Assembly (NCBI GenBank): GCA_014649155.1
Contig: BMSM01000023.1
Location: 1-64,000 of the forward strand
Source: Streptomyces griseoviridis
GTDB lineage: Bacteria > Actinomycetota > Actinomycetes > Streptomycetales > Streptomycetaceae
Length of the DNA: 64,000 nt
Reading direction: 5' to 3'
The translations under genes and the position numbers were made by a program. The notes under the pieces are model-generated. The model saw only the letters and a list, made by a program, of their open reading frames with translations. It was not told the origin of the DNA and made no database searches. Of the stretch, positions 18,108 to 26,547 are shown piece after piece (positions within the stretch are counted from its first letter, which is position 1; every line of letters starts with the position of its first letter).

Positions 18108-18398
18108 CTACTTGCTCCAGAGCTGAGTACCGTACTGGACAGCGTGCTGGTACTCGTCACGGCACTTGTCCGCCGTCTGCTGTACCAGGGCCGCCTGCTG
18201 CTCCATCGACGACGCGGCGGTGGTCCACTGGAGCTCGCTGGCGTGGAAGGCGTCCCGCGCCTCACTGGTCCACTCCTGCAGCGCTGAGCTGTTGCCCGAG
18301 CTGTACTGCGCGTTCAGCGTGTTGATCTCTTTCTGGAGCACCGAGAGCTGGTCCAGAACCTCGTTGAAGGCGGCCCAGTTGACCGTGTACGTAGGCAT
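18108..18398 (-). CDS. WXG100-family protein (W-T-S variant)
   Basis: A 96-aa Esx-type helical-hairpin protein, the size expected for a WXG100 T7SS substrate or partner. Two helices flank LQEWTSEARDAF near residue 42. The usual W-x-G turn here reads W-T-S. The C-terminal helix contains the spaced acidic/aromatic signal region DKCRDEYQHAVQYG, close to the Y-x-x-x-D/E export signal pattern. The ATG at 18398 is preceded by AGGAG with a 6-base spacer; upstream in-frame codons run into the neighbouring gene and are not used. It lies ten bases after the other WXG100 gene and is the likely heterodimer partner. Confidence 0.88.
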   Translation of the reverse strand: MPTYTVNWAAFNEVLDQLSVLQKEINTLNAQYSSGNSSALQEWTSEARDAFHASELQWTTAASSMEQQAALVQQTADKCRDEYQHAVQYGTQLWSK

Positions 18399-18408
18399 GA
18401 TCTTCTCC

Positions 18409-18747
18409 TCAGAATCCCGTGAGCCCGACCGGCTCGGCCACGATCGCGCCGCTCTGCATCGTCGCCTGGGTCGTCGCATCGTGCGTGGCGGTCAGCACCT
18501 TGGTGTGCGTGCCCATGCGCTCGTGCATCTGGTCGAGAACGTTGGCGACGACCCTGTAGTTCGCCATCCAGGCGTCGAGCGCCTTGCCGAAGGCGGCACC
18601 CGCGTCTCCGGTCCAGCCGGCCTTGGCCTGCTCCGCCAGGGACTCCATCGTCTTGTAGGACGTCCGGACGTGCTCGGCGGTCTGGAGGTGGACGTTGCCG
18701 GATGTCGCCATCCCCTCAAGGGTTACTGACTCGACTCCTGAAGCCAT
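18409..18747 (-). CDS. WXG100-family protein (canonical W-T-G)
   Basis: A 112-aa Esx-type protein. The canonical turn AGWTGDAGAAFGKAL sits near residue 44 between two helices (LQTAEHVRTSYKTMESLAEQ and VVANVLDQMHERMGTHTKVL). The ATG at 18747 follows AAGGAGAA, so I rejected the longer in-frame start at 18822. It is first of a compact run (18747 to 12768) of substrates and accessory genes. An inverted repeat at 18808-18840 separates the run from the EccA-like gene, so a promoter of its own in 18748-18898 is likely. Confidence 0.9.
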   Translation of the reverse strand: MASGVESVTLEGMATSGNVHLQTAEHVRTSYKTMESLAEQAKAGWTGDAGAAFGKALDAWMANYRVVANVLDQMHERMGTHTKVLTATHDATTQATMQSGAIVAEPVGLTGF

Positions 18748-18807
18748 ACCATTCTCCTTCACTGGATGTCGGGGCGATGAAGGCTTCGCTCCGTGCTCGT
18801 CATCCTT

Positions 18808-18840
18808 CCCGTCCCACGCCACGGCCGACAGTGGGACGGG
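18808..18840 (-). terminator. 10-bp inverted repeat between the ecc genes and the WXG100 genes
   Basis: CCCGTCCCAC (18808-18817) and GTGGGACGGG (18831-18840) pair perfectly around a 13-base loop, 59 bases after the stop of the EccA-like gene. It may end or attenuate the upstream transcript, so that the WXG100 genes can be expressed at a different level. Confidence 0.55.
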
Positions 18841-18898
18841 CCCGTACTGCCCTCTGTGACACGGCCCTTGCCCGCCCGGCGTCGGTCACGCCCACGGG

Positions 18899-21800
18899 TC
18901 ACGCCACCGCCGCGACATCGGCCCGGTCCGCGTCCGCTTCGCTCAGGGTCGCCGGCAGGTCCTCGACGGCGATGGTGCGGGTGAGGGCCGCGTCGGCGAG
19001 CCGGTCCGCGGTCCAGTGGGCGTCGAACGCCCCCCTGCCGGGCGGGACCGCGGCGAAGTGTTCCGTGAGGGCCGCCACCGTGCCCTCCGCCGGTTCGTAG
19101 CCCGAGGCGGCGAGCCGCCGGACGGTGAGCCGGGCCAGCTCCTCGGGGGTATAGGACGCGAAGTCCAGCCGCTGCGCGAAGAGTTCGGCCAGCCGGACCC
19201 CGGCGGGGTCGGCCAGCAGACCGGAGAGAAGCTGGGGATCGGTGGAGAGGACGAGGGCGACATCCGGGTGCCGGGGAGTCTCCTCGGTGAGCGCGGTGAT
19301 GACGGCGGTGCGCTCCTCGTCGGGACGTTGCAGGAAGTACGGGTCGGCCTCGGTCAGCAGCAGGCCGCCCGCCGCCTCGCCGAAGAGATACGCGGTGTAG
19401 GCCTCCGCCTGTCCGGACCAGCGGGCCGGCACTGCTGACAGCGCCACACGGTGGACCGTCCCGGTGGGCAGGACGCCCAGCTCGGCCAGGGCCTTCGCGT
19501 ACAGCACCGCGACGGCGTCCCGGCCGCTGCCCTCGGTTCCCGCGAGCACCAGATTGGCCGATCCGGCCGGCCACGTGCCGGTGCGGTGGGCGTCCGCCAG
19601 CGCGGTGAGGCGCAGTTCCAGTGCCTGTCGTACGTCGTCCAGGCCGATCAGGGCGGCGATGCGCCGCAGCGCGCGGCTCGCCGGGCCGGTGCCCGGCGCG
19701 GTTCCGTCCGGGGTGGCCGCCCCGGCGGTCTCCCCCGCCCCGGTGTCCGGGACCGTCTCCACGTCCGCCGCGGTCAGGCGGCTCAGCTCGGAGTTGTGCT
19801 CCGGTGCGGACGTCGCCAGGCGCGAGGCCTGCTTGCTGATCATCGTCTCGAAGAGCTGGCGGGCGACACGGCCGTTGCCGAAGGTGGGGCCCTTGGGGAT
19901 GTGCTCGAAGTAGCGGCCCACCGCCTCCAGGGCGTCGTCGGTCAGCTCGTAGTAGTGCTTGCCGCACAGGCCGCGCACGATCGTGACCAGCTCGTCCACC
20001 GTGTAGTTGGGGAACTCCACCGTCCGGGAGAACCGGGAGGCCATGCCCGGGTTGGAGGCGAGGAACTGGTCCATCTGCGCGCTGTACCCGGCGACGATGA
20101 CCACGATCTCGTCGCGGTGGTCCTCCATCAGCTTCATCAGCGTCTCGACGGCTTCCTGACCGAAGTCCGGACCGGTGCCCTTGGACTGGTTGGTCAGGGT
20201 GTACGCCTCGTCGATGAAGAGCACACCGCCGAGTGCCCGGTTGAACACCTCGGTGGTCTTGATGGCGGTGCCGCCGATGATCTGCGCGACCAGGTCGGCG
20301 CGGGACACCTCGACGATGTGTCCCTGGCTGAGGATGCCGAGTTCGGCGAGGACGGCGCCGTAGAGCCGGGCCACGGTGGTCTTGCCGGTGCCCGGCGGGC
20401 CGGCGAACACCAGGTGGCGGCTCATCGGGGGCATGGGCAGGCCCATCTCCTCGCGCAGCCGGGTCATCTTGTTGAGGTTGATGAGGCCGGTGACCTCCTG
20501 TTTGACGCTCTCCAGTCCGACCAGCGCGTCCATCTCGGCGAGCGGTCCGGTGCCGGTGTGCCGGGCGGCGGGTGGTCCCGGCGGCGCGGACGCGTCCGGC
20601 GCGGCGGGGGCCGGCGCGGGGTGTCCGGGACCGGGCGCCCGGTCGCGGGCGGCACCGGGACCGGGGTCGTCGGAGGGGTCCGCGCCGGTGACGTCGATGA
20701 CCGTGAGCCGTGCCTCGGACCGCATCCGGTGCAGGGCCTGGCCGCCGTTGTCGCGGATCTCGCAGCTCTGGACGCGGACCGGTTCCTCGGTGTTGACGCG
20801 GATGCCGTCGCCCGCGTTGTCGAACACCACGCAGTGGTCGAGTTCCGCTCGGGAGGTGGCCTGGAGGTGCACACCGTGGCCGCGGGCGCCGTGCACCCGG
20901 CAGCCGACCGCGGTGAGCCGGCCGCCGCCGGCCACCCGCAGGCCGTCGGCGTCGGAGCCGCCGGCCTCGGTGTCCTTCAGGTCGAGCCGGGCGTCGGCGC
21001 CGACGAGGACCCCGGAGTCGGTGAGGACGCAGGACTCGGCGAGAGCGGTGGCGCCGGTCAGCGCGAGGGCGGGGCCGCCGGTGGCGCGCAGCCGGAGTTC
21101 GTGCAGGCGGCCCGTGGCGCCCTCGGTGAGTTCGACGGCCGCTCCCTGCCGGTCGGTCGTCACCTCCGACTCCCGGACGACGAGTTCCGTGCCGCCGGTG
21201 GCGAGGACACCGGCGGTGCCCGCGGTGACGGTCAGCCGCTCGGCCTCGACGGTGGAGCCGTCGCCGGCCAGCAGGCCGCGGTCGGTGTCGCGTACGGTCA
21301 GGCCGCGCAGCACGGGGCGGCTGCCGCCGTCGACCAGGACGCCGACGGGGGTGGCGGTGACCGTGCAGTTCTCCAGGAGCGGTGCGGACGCCTCGGTGAT
21401 CCGCAGGCCGTCGCGGGCCGCGCCGGACAGGGCGCAGCCCCGCAGCGCGGGCCGGGCGCCGCCGGCGACGAGCACGGACTCGCCGCCCGAGCCGGTGAAG
21501 GAGCAGTCGGTGAGGGTGGTGTCGGCGGCGCTGGTCAGGTAGGCGTCGAGACCGGCGCTGCCGGAGACGGTGACCCGGAGCAGGTCGAGGCGGCCGTGCT
21601 GCTCGGCGACCACGGCCGGCTGGCCGCTGCCGGTGATCGCGGTGTCCTCGACCGTGCCGTACGCCTGTCCGTTGACGCAGACGCCGTTGCCTCCGGCGTC
21701 GTCCAGGCGGGAGGCGCGGACCGTGAGGCGCCCGCGTTCGGTGACGACGATCGCGGAGGAGCGGGTCCGCTCCACGGTGGTGCCCTCGACCACGTTGGGT

Positions 21801-22228
21801 CCGCCGGACGTCACCACGATGCCGGCGCCGCCCGGACCGGACACCCGGCAGGAACGGGCGATGAGGATGCCCTGGTGCCAGGCGAGTACGGCGGCCCAGG
21901 CGTCGCCGGAGACCGCGCACTCCTCCAGCGCGGCCTCACCGCGGCGGACCTCCACGACCGGGGTCTGCTCGCCCCCGCCGGTCAGGGTGAGACCGGAGAG
22001 CCGGGCCGCCTCGGCGTCGATCACGACGGCGCTCTCCCCGGCGCCGTCGATCACCACACCGGCGGCACCGGCGGCCAGGGTGACGACCCGGCTGACGACC
22101 AGTGACTCCTGGTAGGTGCCCGGGGAGATGGTGATGAGCGCGCCGTCGGTGGCGGCCGCGAGGGCCGCGCCGATGGTCCGGTGGGGCGCGGAGCCGTCCT
22201 GGGAGACCAGCAAGACCTGCCGGCTCAT
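18899..22228 (-). CDS. EccA-like AAA ATPase fused to an N-terminal beta-helix, with a second degenerate ATPase domain
   Basis: A 1,109-aa cytosolic protein. Residues about 1-530 are a right-handed parallel beta-helix: regular rungs such as GAGIVVTSGGPNVVEGTTVE and GNGVCVNGQAYGTVEDTAI, with the opening TIGAALAAATDGALITISPGTYQES. A Pro/Ala linker (about 535-565) leads to a CbbX/EccA-type AAA+ domain with Walker A GPPGTGKTT near 608, Walker B VLFIDEAYTL near 668 and the ASRFSRTVEFPNY segment near 735. A second AAA-like region (about 855-1,090) has GTEGSGRD where Walker A should be and LLLTEAD where Walker B should be, so it probably cannot hydrolyse ATP. EccA proteins act as cytosolic T7SS chaperone ATPases. 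Replacement of the usual TPR N-domain by a beta-helix is unusual. Confidence 0.87.
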   Translation of the reverse strand: MSRQVLLVSQDGSAPHRTIGAALAAATDGALITISPGTYQESLVVSRVVTLAAGAAGVVIDGAGESAVVIDAEAARLSGLTLTGGGEQTPVVEVRRGEAALEECAVSGDAWAAVLAWHQGILIARSCRVSGPGGAGIVVTSGGPNVVEGTTVERTRSSAIVVTERGRLTVRASRLDDAGGNGVCVNGQAYGTVEDTAITGSGQPAVVAEQHGRLDLLRVTVSGSAGLDAYLTSAADTTLTDCSFTGSGGESVLVAGGARPALRGCALSGAARDGLRITEASAPLLENCTVTATPVGVLVDGGSRPVLRGLTVRDTDRGLLAGDGSTVEAERLTVTAGTAGVLATGGTELVVRESEVTTDRQGAAVELTEGATGRLHELRLRATGGPALALTGATALAESCVLTDSGVLVGADARLDLKDTEAGGSDADGLRVAGGGRLTAVGCRVHGARGHGVHLQATSRAELDHCVVFDNAGDGIRVNTEEPVRVQSCEIRDNGGQALHRMRSEARLTVIDVTGADPSDDPGPGAARDRAPGPGHPAPAPAAPDASAPPGPPAARHTGTGPLAEMDALVGLESVKQEVTGLINLNKMTRLREEMGLPMPPMSRHLVFAGPPGTGKTTVARLYGAVLAELGILSQGHIVEVSRADLVAQIIGGTAIKTTEVFNRALGGVLFIDEAYTLTNQSKGTGPDFGQEAVETLMKLMEDHRDEIVVIVAGYSAQMDQFLASNPGMASRFSRTVEFPNYTVDELVTIVRGLCGKHYYELTDDALEAVGRYFEHIPKGPTFGNGRVARQLFETMISKQASRLATSAPEHNSELSRLTAADVETVPDTGAGETAGAATPDGTAPGTGPASRALRRIAALIGLDDVRQALELRLTALADAHRTGTWPAGSANLVLAGTEGSGRDAVAVLYAKALAELGVLPTGTVHRVALSAVPARWSGQAEAYTAYLFGEAAGGLLLTEADPYFLQRPDEERTAVITALTEETPRHPDVALVLSTDPQLLSGLLADPAGVRLAELFAQRLDFASYTPEELARLTVRRLAASGYEPAEGTVAALTEHFAAVPPGRGAFDAHWTADRLADAALTRTIAVEDLPATLSEADADRADVAAVA

Positions 22229-22274
22229 GATGTCGTCCTCGATTCGCGGAGGGGGCCGGGATGGACAGGGGGGA

Positions 22275-25166
22275 TCAGGCGCCGGGGGTGGTGAGCAGGC
22301 CCGGCGGGGCGCCGAACCGGTCCGTCACGGCCTCGGGCAGTTCCGGCGCGGACTGTGCCTCGGCGTCCTGCCAGATCCGGTGGGCCTGGTCGAGGCCGGA
22401 CAGGGCGATCTCGTCCAGGGGGGTGGTCCGTACGTCGACCTTGCCGTCGGGGCCGATCTCCGAGGCGGACAGTTCACGCAGCAGCACGGTGCGGCGGTCG
22501 CCGTCGCGGGCCGCCAGGACCTTGAAGCTGGTGCCGGGCAGGAACAGGACCCGGTCGGCCGGTTCCGGGTCCAGGAGGGCGGTACGCCGGGCGGTCATCG
22601 ACCAGATCAGGAAGTCGGCGTCGCCCGGGAGTGCGGCGGTGACGGAGGTCAGCGCCCAGCAGAACGCCCACTCGGTGACCAGGCGGCGGCTGCCGTACCA
22701 GGCCCATCCGGCGTCGTCCAGGCGGGCCCGCAGCAGGGTGGCGCCCCGGTAGGAGGGCAGTCGGCGCAGTCCGGCGGTGACACAGCGGGCGAGCGGCACG
22801 TGCGGGCCGACGGTGGCGCCGCGGACCGCCTGGTCCAGGGGGGCTCCGGCGCCGTCACCGCGGAGGTACAGCCGGGCCGCGACCAGGTCGGTCACGACGT
22901 CCTCGGTGGAGGTCTCCCCGGTGCCGCGCAGGCCGGGTGCCTGGGACAGGACACGGGCGACCGTGCCGGCGGCGTCGTTGTACTGCTGCCGGAAGGCACC
23001 GCGCAGCCAGGCGCGCTCACGGGCGAGGCCCTTGGCGGGCGGCAGTGCGCAGGCCGCCGGGCTCGGCACCGGCTGAGGACACGCCAGGGCCGCGGGCCCG
23101 GTACCGGACGTGGCGGGCCGGGGCGTCGGCTCCCGCGCGGGCGTCGGCTCCCGCGCGGGCGCCGGTTCCGCCGGGGGCGGCGCGGTCGCCGCGGACTGGG
23201 CGTGGGCGGCGCCGGGGCGTGGGGCGGGTGCGGGTGCGCCTCCGCCGGGGGCGGGCGCGGACACCAGGCGGAGCGCGGGCACGGGCGGCGCGGGACGAGC
23301 GAGGGGCTCGCTCCGGTCCGGGCGGGGGGCCGGAGGGGGGTGCGGGGTGCCGCCGGGTGTGGCGGGGCCGTCGGGCAGCGCGGGGGGCGGGGCGGCCGTG
23401 GGAGGTTCGGCGGGTTCGGGACCGAAGGCGGCCGGCGGCAACGGCGGTTGCGGAGGACGCACCTGGGCGGGGGGTTCCGCGGGGGCCCGGGACGGCTGTC
23501 CGGCCTCGCCCGGCGCGGAGGCCGCGGACGGAGTCCGGGCCGACGGGGCGGGGGCCCCGGAGGCAACCCGGACCGGCCCCGGCTCGGAGTGTCCGGAGGC
23601 AACTCCGGCGGGCCCCGGCTCGGAGTGCCCGGAGGCAACCCCGGCCGGCCCCGGCTCGGTCGTTCCCCCCGCCGTGCCGGCCGTTGCCGTGGCATGAGCG
23701 GCACGCGCCTGCGCGGCGGCCGGCGGGACGGGTGCGGCCGGTGCCGGGACGGCCGGGGGGACCGGTGCCGTGGCGGGGCCGGTGACCTCGGTCGCGAGGG
23801 CGGCGAGGAACCCCGGGCGGACCGGTGCCGGTGTCCCGGCTCGCGGCGCGGGCACGGACCGCTCCGCCTCGGGCACGGCCGTCCGGGCCGGCCTCTCGGC
23901 CCCGGCGTCACGGGCCAGATGGGACGCGGGCACCAGGCGGGTGAGGCCGCGGGTGACCGGGTCGAGACGGCTGAGCAGGTTCTCGGCGAGTTCTCTCATC
24001 CGCCCGGCGGCCCGCGCGGCCGTCCCGTGGACGATGCGCGGATGCCGGGGGTCCGCGGCGGCCGAGCGGATCACCGCGGCCTCGGCCGGCTCCTCCGCGG
24101 GCCGCATCCACAGCCCGCTCGGCACGACCTCCAGGACGGCGTCCCGCGCGTACCGGTAGACGCCGGGGGCGATCTCCGGGACGTCCGCCAGGACCGGTCG
24201 GTGGCTGAGCACGGTGGGCGCGGTCGGCCGGCCACCCGTCATCCGGACCGGCAGATAGCACAGTTCCTTCGCGTACGTGGCCCAGCCCAGCATGCCCTCG
24301 TCGTCCACGGTGTGCGTGCGCGGGGGTTCCCACAGGGCGCGGCCGACCGGCAGCCCGTTGTAGACCACCACCGGGGAGTCCAGCCGGTCGGCGAGCACCT
24401 GGCCGTCCGCGTCGTTCCCGGGGACGGCGAGCGGCCCGTACCGCACGAAGCGCACCTGGGAGCGGGCGCCGGGCAGGACGGAGCCCCAGAACCGGGAGAT
24501 GTCGTCCAGCGGCAGCTCCGGGGTGCCCGGGCAGCCGAGGACGACGGTGAGCAGGTCACGCTGGCAGGCCAGGCGGGCCTCCAGCTTGCCGCGGTGGTCG
24601 CCGAGCACGGTCTCCCCCGCGCGCGGGTGCAGCCAGACACCGCTCGGCAGCGGGTCCGCGACCGCCCGGTCGCTGGTGTCCCAGGGGCGGTCGGCGACGG
24701 AGAACTCCCAGATGGGCGCGGGGAAGCGGCGGGAGACCGGTACGGCGGGCCGGCCCGGCTTCAGCCGTACCCACCCGGAGCCGCCGTCACCGGGGATGTA
24801 GAGGACGCCTCCGGCCGCGGGGACCACGTCGCCGTCGCCGACCAGCACGGTGCGGTCGAGGTGGTCCGCGAGCCACTGCCCCAGCGGCAGCAGCCCGCCC
24901 CTGGGCCGGCGGCCGGCGACCAGCCGGAGGCCGCCGTCGCGTCGGCCCAGCAGCCGGGCGAGGGCGGGCCACGACGCCTCGGGCAGCTCGGTGGGCAGGT
25001 CGAGGACGACGAGCCGGTGGTCGGGGTCCTCGGGCAGTCCGCCGGCGAAGGCGAGGGCCTGCGGGTCCACGCGGCCCCGGGCGTGGACGAGCAGGACGTG
25101 GCCCACCCGGCGGCCGTCCAGGTGCAGTCTCTCCCCGGCCCGGCGTGGTCCGAGTCCGAGTGCCAT
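22275..25166 (-). CDS. Large T7SS-locus protein with degenerate ADP-ribosyltransferase-like C-terminus
   Basis: A 963-aa protein whose ATG lies one base after the eccB stop, so it is co-translated with EccB. Residues about 1-440 hold at least two copies of an alpha/beta unit with the pattern LADxL, a valine strand, then a proline/glycine turn: QWLADHLDRTVLVG followed by YIPGDGGSGWVRLKPG near 95-135, and VLADRLDSPVVVYNG near 258. Residues about 440-690 are Pro/Ala/Gly-rich. The end (about 800-890) matches the R-S-E clade ART layout: SYRGATLLRARL, VTEWAFCWALTSV, VLFLPGTSFKVL. The arginine is present, but the STS motif is altered and the expected E-x-E before VLF reads A-D-R. I infer a pseudo-ART scaffold. 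No function is established. Confidence 0.65.
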   Translation of the reverse strand: MALGLGPRRAGERLHLDGRRVGHVLLVHARGRVDPQALAFAGGLPEDPDHRLVVLDLPTELPEASWPALARLLGRRDGGLRLVAGRRPRGGLLPLGQWLADHLDRTVLVGDGDVVPAAGGVLYIPGDGGSGWVRLKPGRPAVPVSRRFPAPIWEFSVADRPWDTSDRAVADPLPSGVWLHPRAGETVLGDHRGKLEARLACQRDLLTVVLGCPGTPELPLDDISRFWGSVLPGARSQVRFVRYGPLAVPGNDADGQVLADRLDSPVVVYNGLPVGRALWEPPRTHTVDDEGMLGWATYAKELCYLPVRMTGGRPTAPTVLSHRPVLADVPEIAPGVYRYARDAVLEVVPSGLWMRPAEEPAEAAVIRSAAADPRHPRIVHGTAARAAGRMRELAENLLSRLDPVTRGLTRLVPASHLARDAGAERPARTAVPEAERSVPAPRAGTPAPVRPGFLAALATEVTGPATAPVPPAVPAPAAPVPPAAAQARAAHATATAGTAGGTTEPGPAGVASGHSEPGPAGVASGHSEPGPVRVASGAPAPSARTPSAASAPGEAGQPSRAPAEPPAQVRPPQPPLPPAAFGPEPAEPPTAAPPPALPDGPATPGGTPHPPPAPRPDRSEPLARPAPPVPALRLVSAPAPGGGAPAPAPRPGAAHAQSAATAPPPAEPAPAREPTPAREPTPRPATSGTGPAALACPQPVPSPAACALPPAKGLARERAWLRGAFRQQYNDAAGTVARVLSQAPGLRGTGETSTEDVVTDLVAARLYLRGDGAGAPLDQAVRGATVGPHVPLARCVTAGLRRLPSYRGATLLRARLDDAGWAWYGSRRLVTEWAFCWALTSVTAALPGDADFLIWSMTARRTALLDPEPADRVLFLPGTSFKVLAARDGDRRTVLLRELSASEIGPDGKVDVRTTPLDEIALSGLDQAHRIWQDAEAQSAPELPEAVTDRFGAPPGLLTTPGA

Positions 25167-25167
25167 C

Positions 25168-26538
25168 TCAGCCGTCCTTCGAGGCGGAGGGTGAGGGGGA
25201 AGGGCCGGGTACGACGGGTACCGGGACGAGGGCGCCCTGCCGGGACAGGGTGGGGCCGGTGGGCAACTGGCCGAGGACGGCGGGCGGGACGGGGCGGACC
25301 TGGCCGGCGCTGTAGCCCAGCGCCGTGAGGGCGTCCCTGTCGGCCAGCGGGTACTTCACACCGAGTTCGGTGACCAGATAGGTGGTGGCGGGCGCGCCCG
25401 CGGCCGGCAGCGGCAGGGGCGTCAGCAGCAGCCCGGTGCCCACCGGCACCGGGTCCCCGGCCGGCGGTTCCTCCCAGGCGAGCGTGGTACGCACCTCGCT
25501 GCCCTTGGTGCGCTGCCGCAGGCAGACCGTCTCCTCACCCGGGCGGGCGACCGGGCCGGAGAGGAAGTCGGGCAGCCGGTGCAGCAGGGTGCGGTCCTCT
25601 GAGCCGGGGGCGGCGGCGACGTCGGCGCGGGTCACCTGCCGGCCGGCGCCCTGTCCGGAGCCGGCGGCCAGGAGCTGGTACTCGGTCTGGCTGACCGGGG
25701 CGAGACCGTCGTCGCGCAGCACGTAGTACTGGGCCGGTCCGGTCCCGTCGGCGGCGGTGGTGAAGACCTCCCCGACCTCGGCGGGCCGTCCGCCGATGCG
25801 GGCGCCGGGCTTGTCACGGCCGGGTACGGAGGCGGCGGCGACGGTCGGTCCGGCGGGCAGGGCGTCCAGCCAGGCCGCGGGGGCGACGAGCGGGTCCTGT
25901 CCGTCCAGTTCGAGGGCGACCAGCGCGGAGCGGCCGGCGATCCGGTAGCGGCGGCCGTCCCAGAGCAGGTAGGACGTGCCGTCGCCGTCGGTGACCAGGA
26001 TGCGGCGCCGGCCCGCCGCACGGCCCTCCTCGGGCGCGAAGTCCACGGTCTCCCCCGTGCCGCGTCCCGGCGTCAGGCAGCGCGACCACTCCCCGGTGAG
26101 CAGCGCCGCGGCCGGGGGCACGGAGTCCGGTGCGCCGGTGATGCCGACCTCGACGCCGCGCGGGGTGTCCTTCAGGGAATTGCGGGAGACGGTGTACACC
26201 TTCGTGCCGGCCGGGGAGCCGGCGGCACCGAGCAGCGCGGAGGAGTAGTTGGCGACCGGGTGGAGCACTCCGTCGAGATGGAGGAAGCGGGTGCCGGTCT
26301 CCTTCTCTACGACGATGGCGTTCGGCTTGGCCCAAGAGGTGTTGCCACCGGGCCTGATGAGGCCGTACACGGCGAATCCGGCGCAGGCGAGGACGGCGAG
26401 GACGGCCCCGATGACGACGCCGACGACGCTCCGCCGGGCCGGTGGCTCGCCCGTGGCCGGTTCGCCGGTCACCAGGGCGGCGGCCAGCCGCCCGGTGGCG
26501 AACTGATACGCGTGGACGTGGTCACGACGGCTCTGCAC
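25168..26538 (-). CDS. eccB: Type VII secretion protein EccB
   Basis: A 456-aa membrane component of the ESX core. It starts with the family-typical SRRDHVHAYQFATGRLAAAL, has one transmembrane helix at about residues 38-60 (VVGVVIGAVLAVLACAGFAV), and then a large extracytoplasmic domain of repeated beta elements (NAIVVEKETGTRFLHLDGVL, KYPLADRDALTALGYSAGQV). The GTG start is ten bases after the eccD stop, and the stop is followed one base later by the next ATG, so translation is coupled. Two cysteines in the outer domain (RCLTPG and TVCLRQ) fit the conserved EccB disulfide. EccB with EccC and EccD forms the membrane complex. Confidence 0.92.
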   Translation of the reverse strand: MQSRRDHVHAYQFATGRLAAALVTGEPATGEPPARRSVVGVVIGAVLAVLACAGFAVYGLIRPGGNTSWAKPNAIVVEKETGTRFLHLDGVLHPVANYSSALLGAAGSPAGTKVYTVSRNSLKDTPRGVEVGITGAPDSVPPAAALLTGEWSRCLTPGRGTGETVDFAPEEGRAAGRRRILVTDGDGTSYLLWDGRRYRIAGRSALVALELDGQDPLVAPAAWLDALPAGPTVAAASVPGRDKPGARIGGRPAEVGEVFTTAADGTGPAQYYVLRDDGLAPVSQTEYQLLAAGSGQGAGRQVTRADVAAAPGSEDRTLLHRLPDFLSGPVARPGEETVCLRQRTKGSEVRTTLAWEEPPAGDPVPVGTGLLLTPLPLPAAGAPATTYLVTELGVKYPLADRDALTALGYSAGQVRPVPPAVLGQLPTGPTLSRQGALVPVPVVPGPSPSPSASKDG

Positions 26539-26547
26539 GGTGTCCCC

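Noticed and set aside
19095..20000. Frameshift in the EccA-like gene, because its second ATPase lacks Walker motifs
   Set aside because: The frame is continuous, with normal composition and AAA-like spacing. Substitution of the motif residues explains the loss better than a shift.
22116..25328. Plus-strand frame opposite the pseudo-ART gene
   Set aside because: The composition is Gly/Arg/Gln-biased. The minus-strand gene is coupled to eccB and has folded-domain features.
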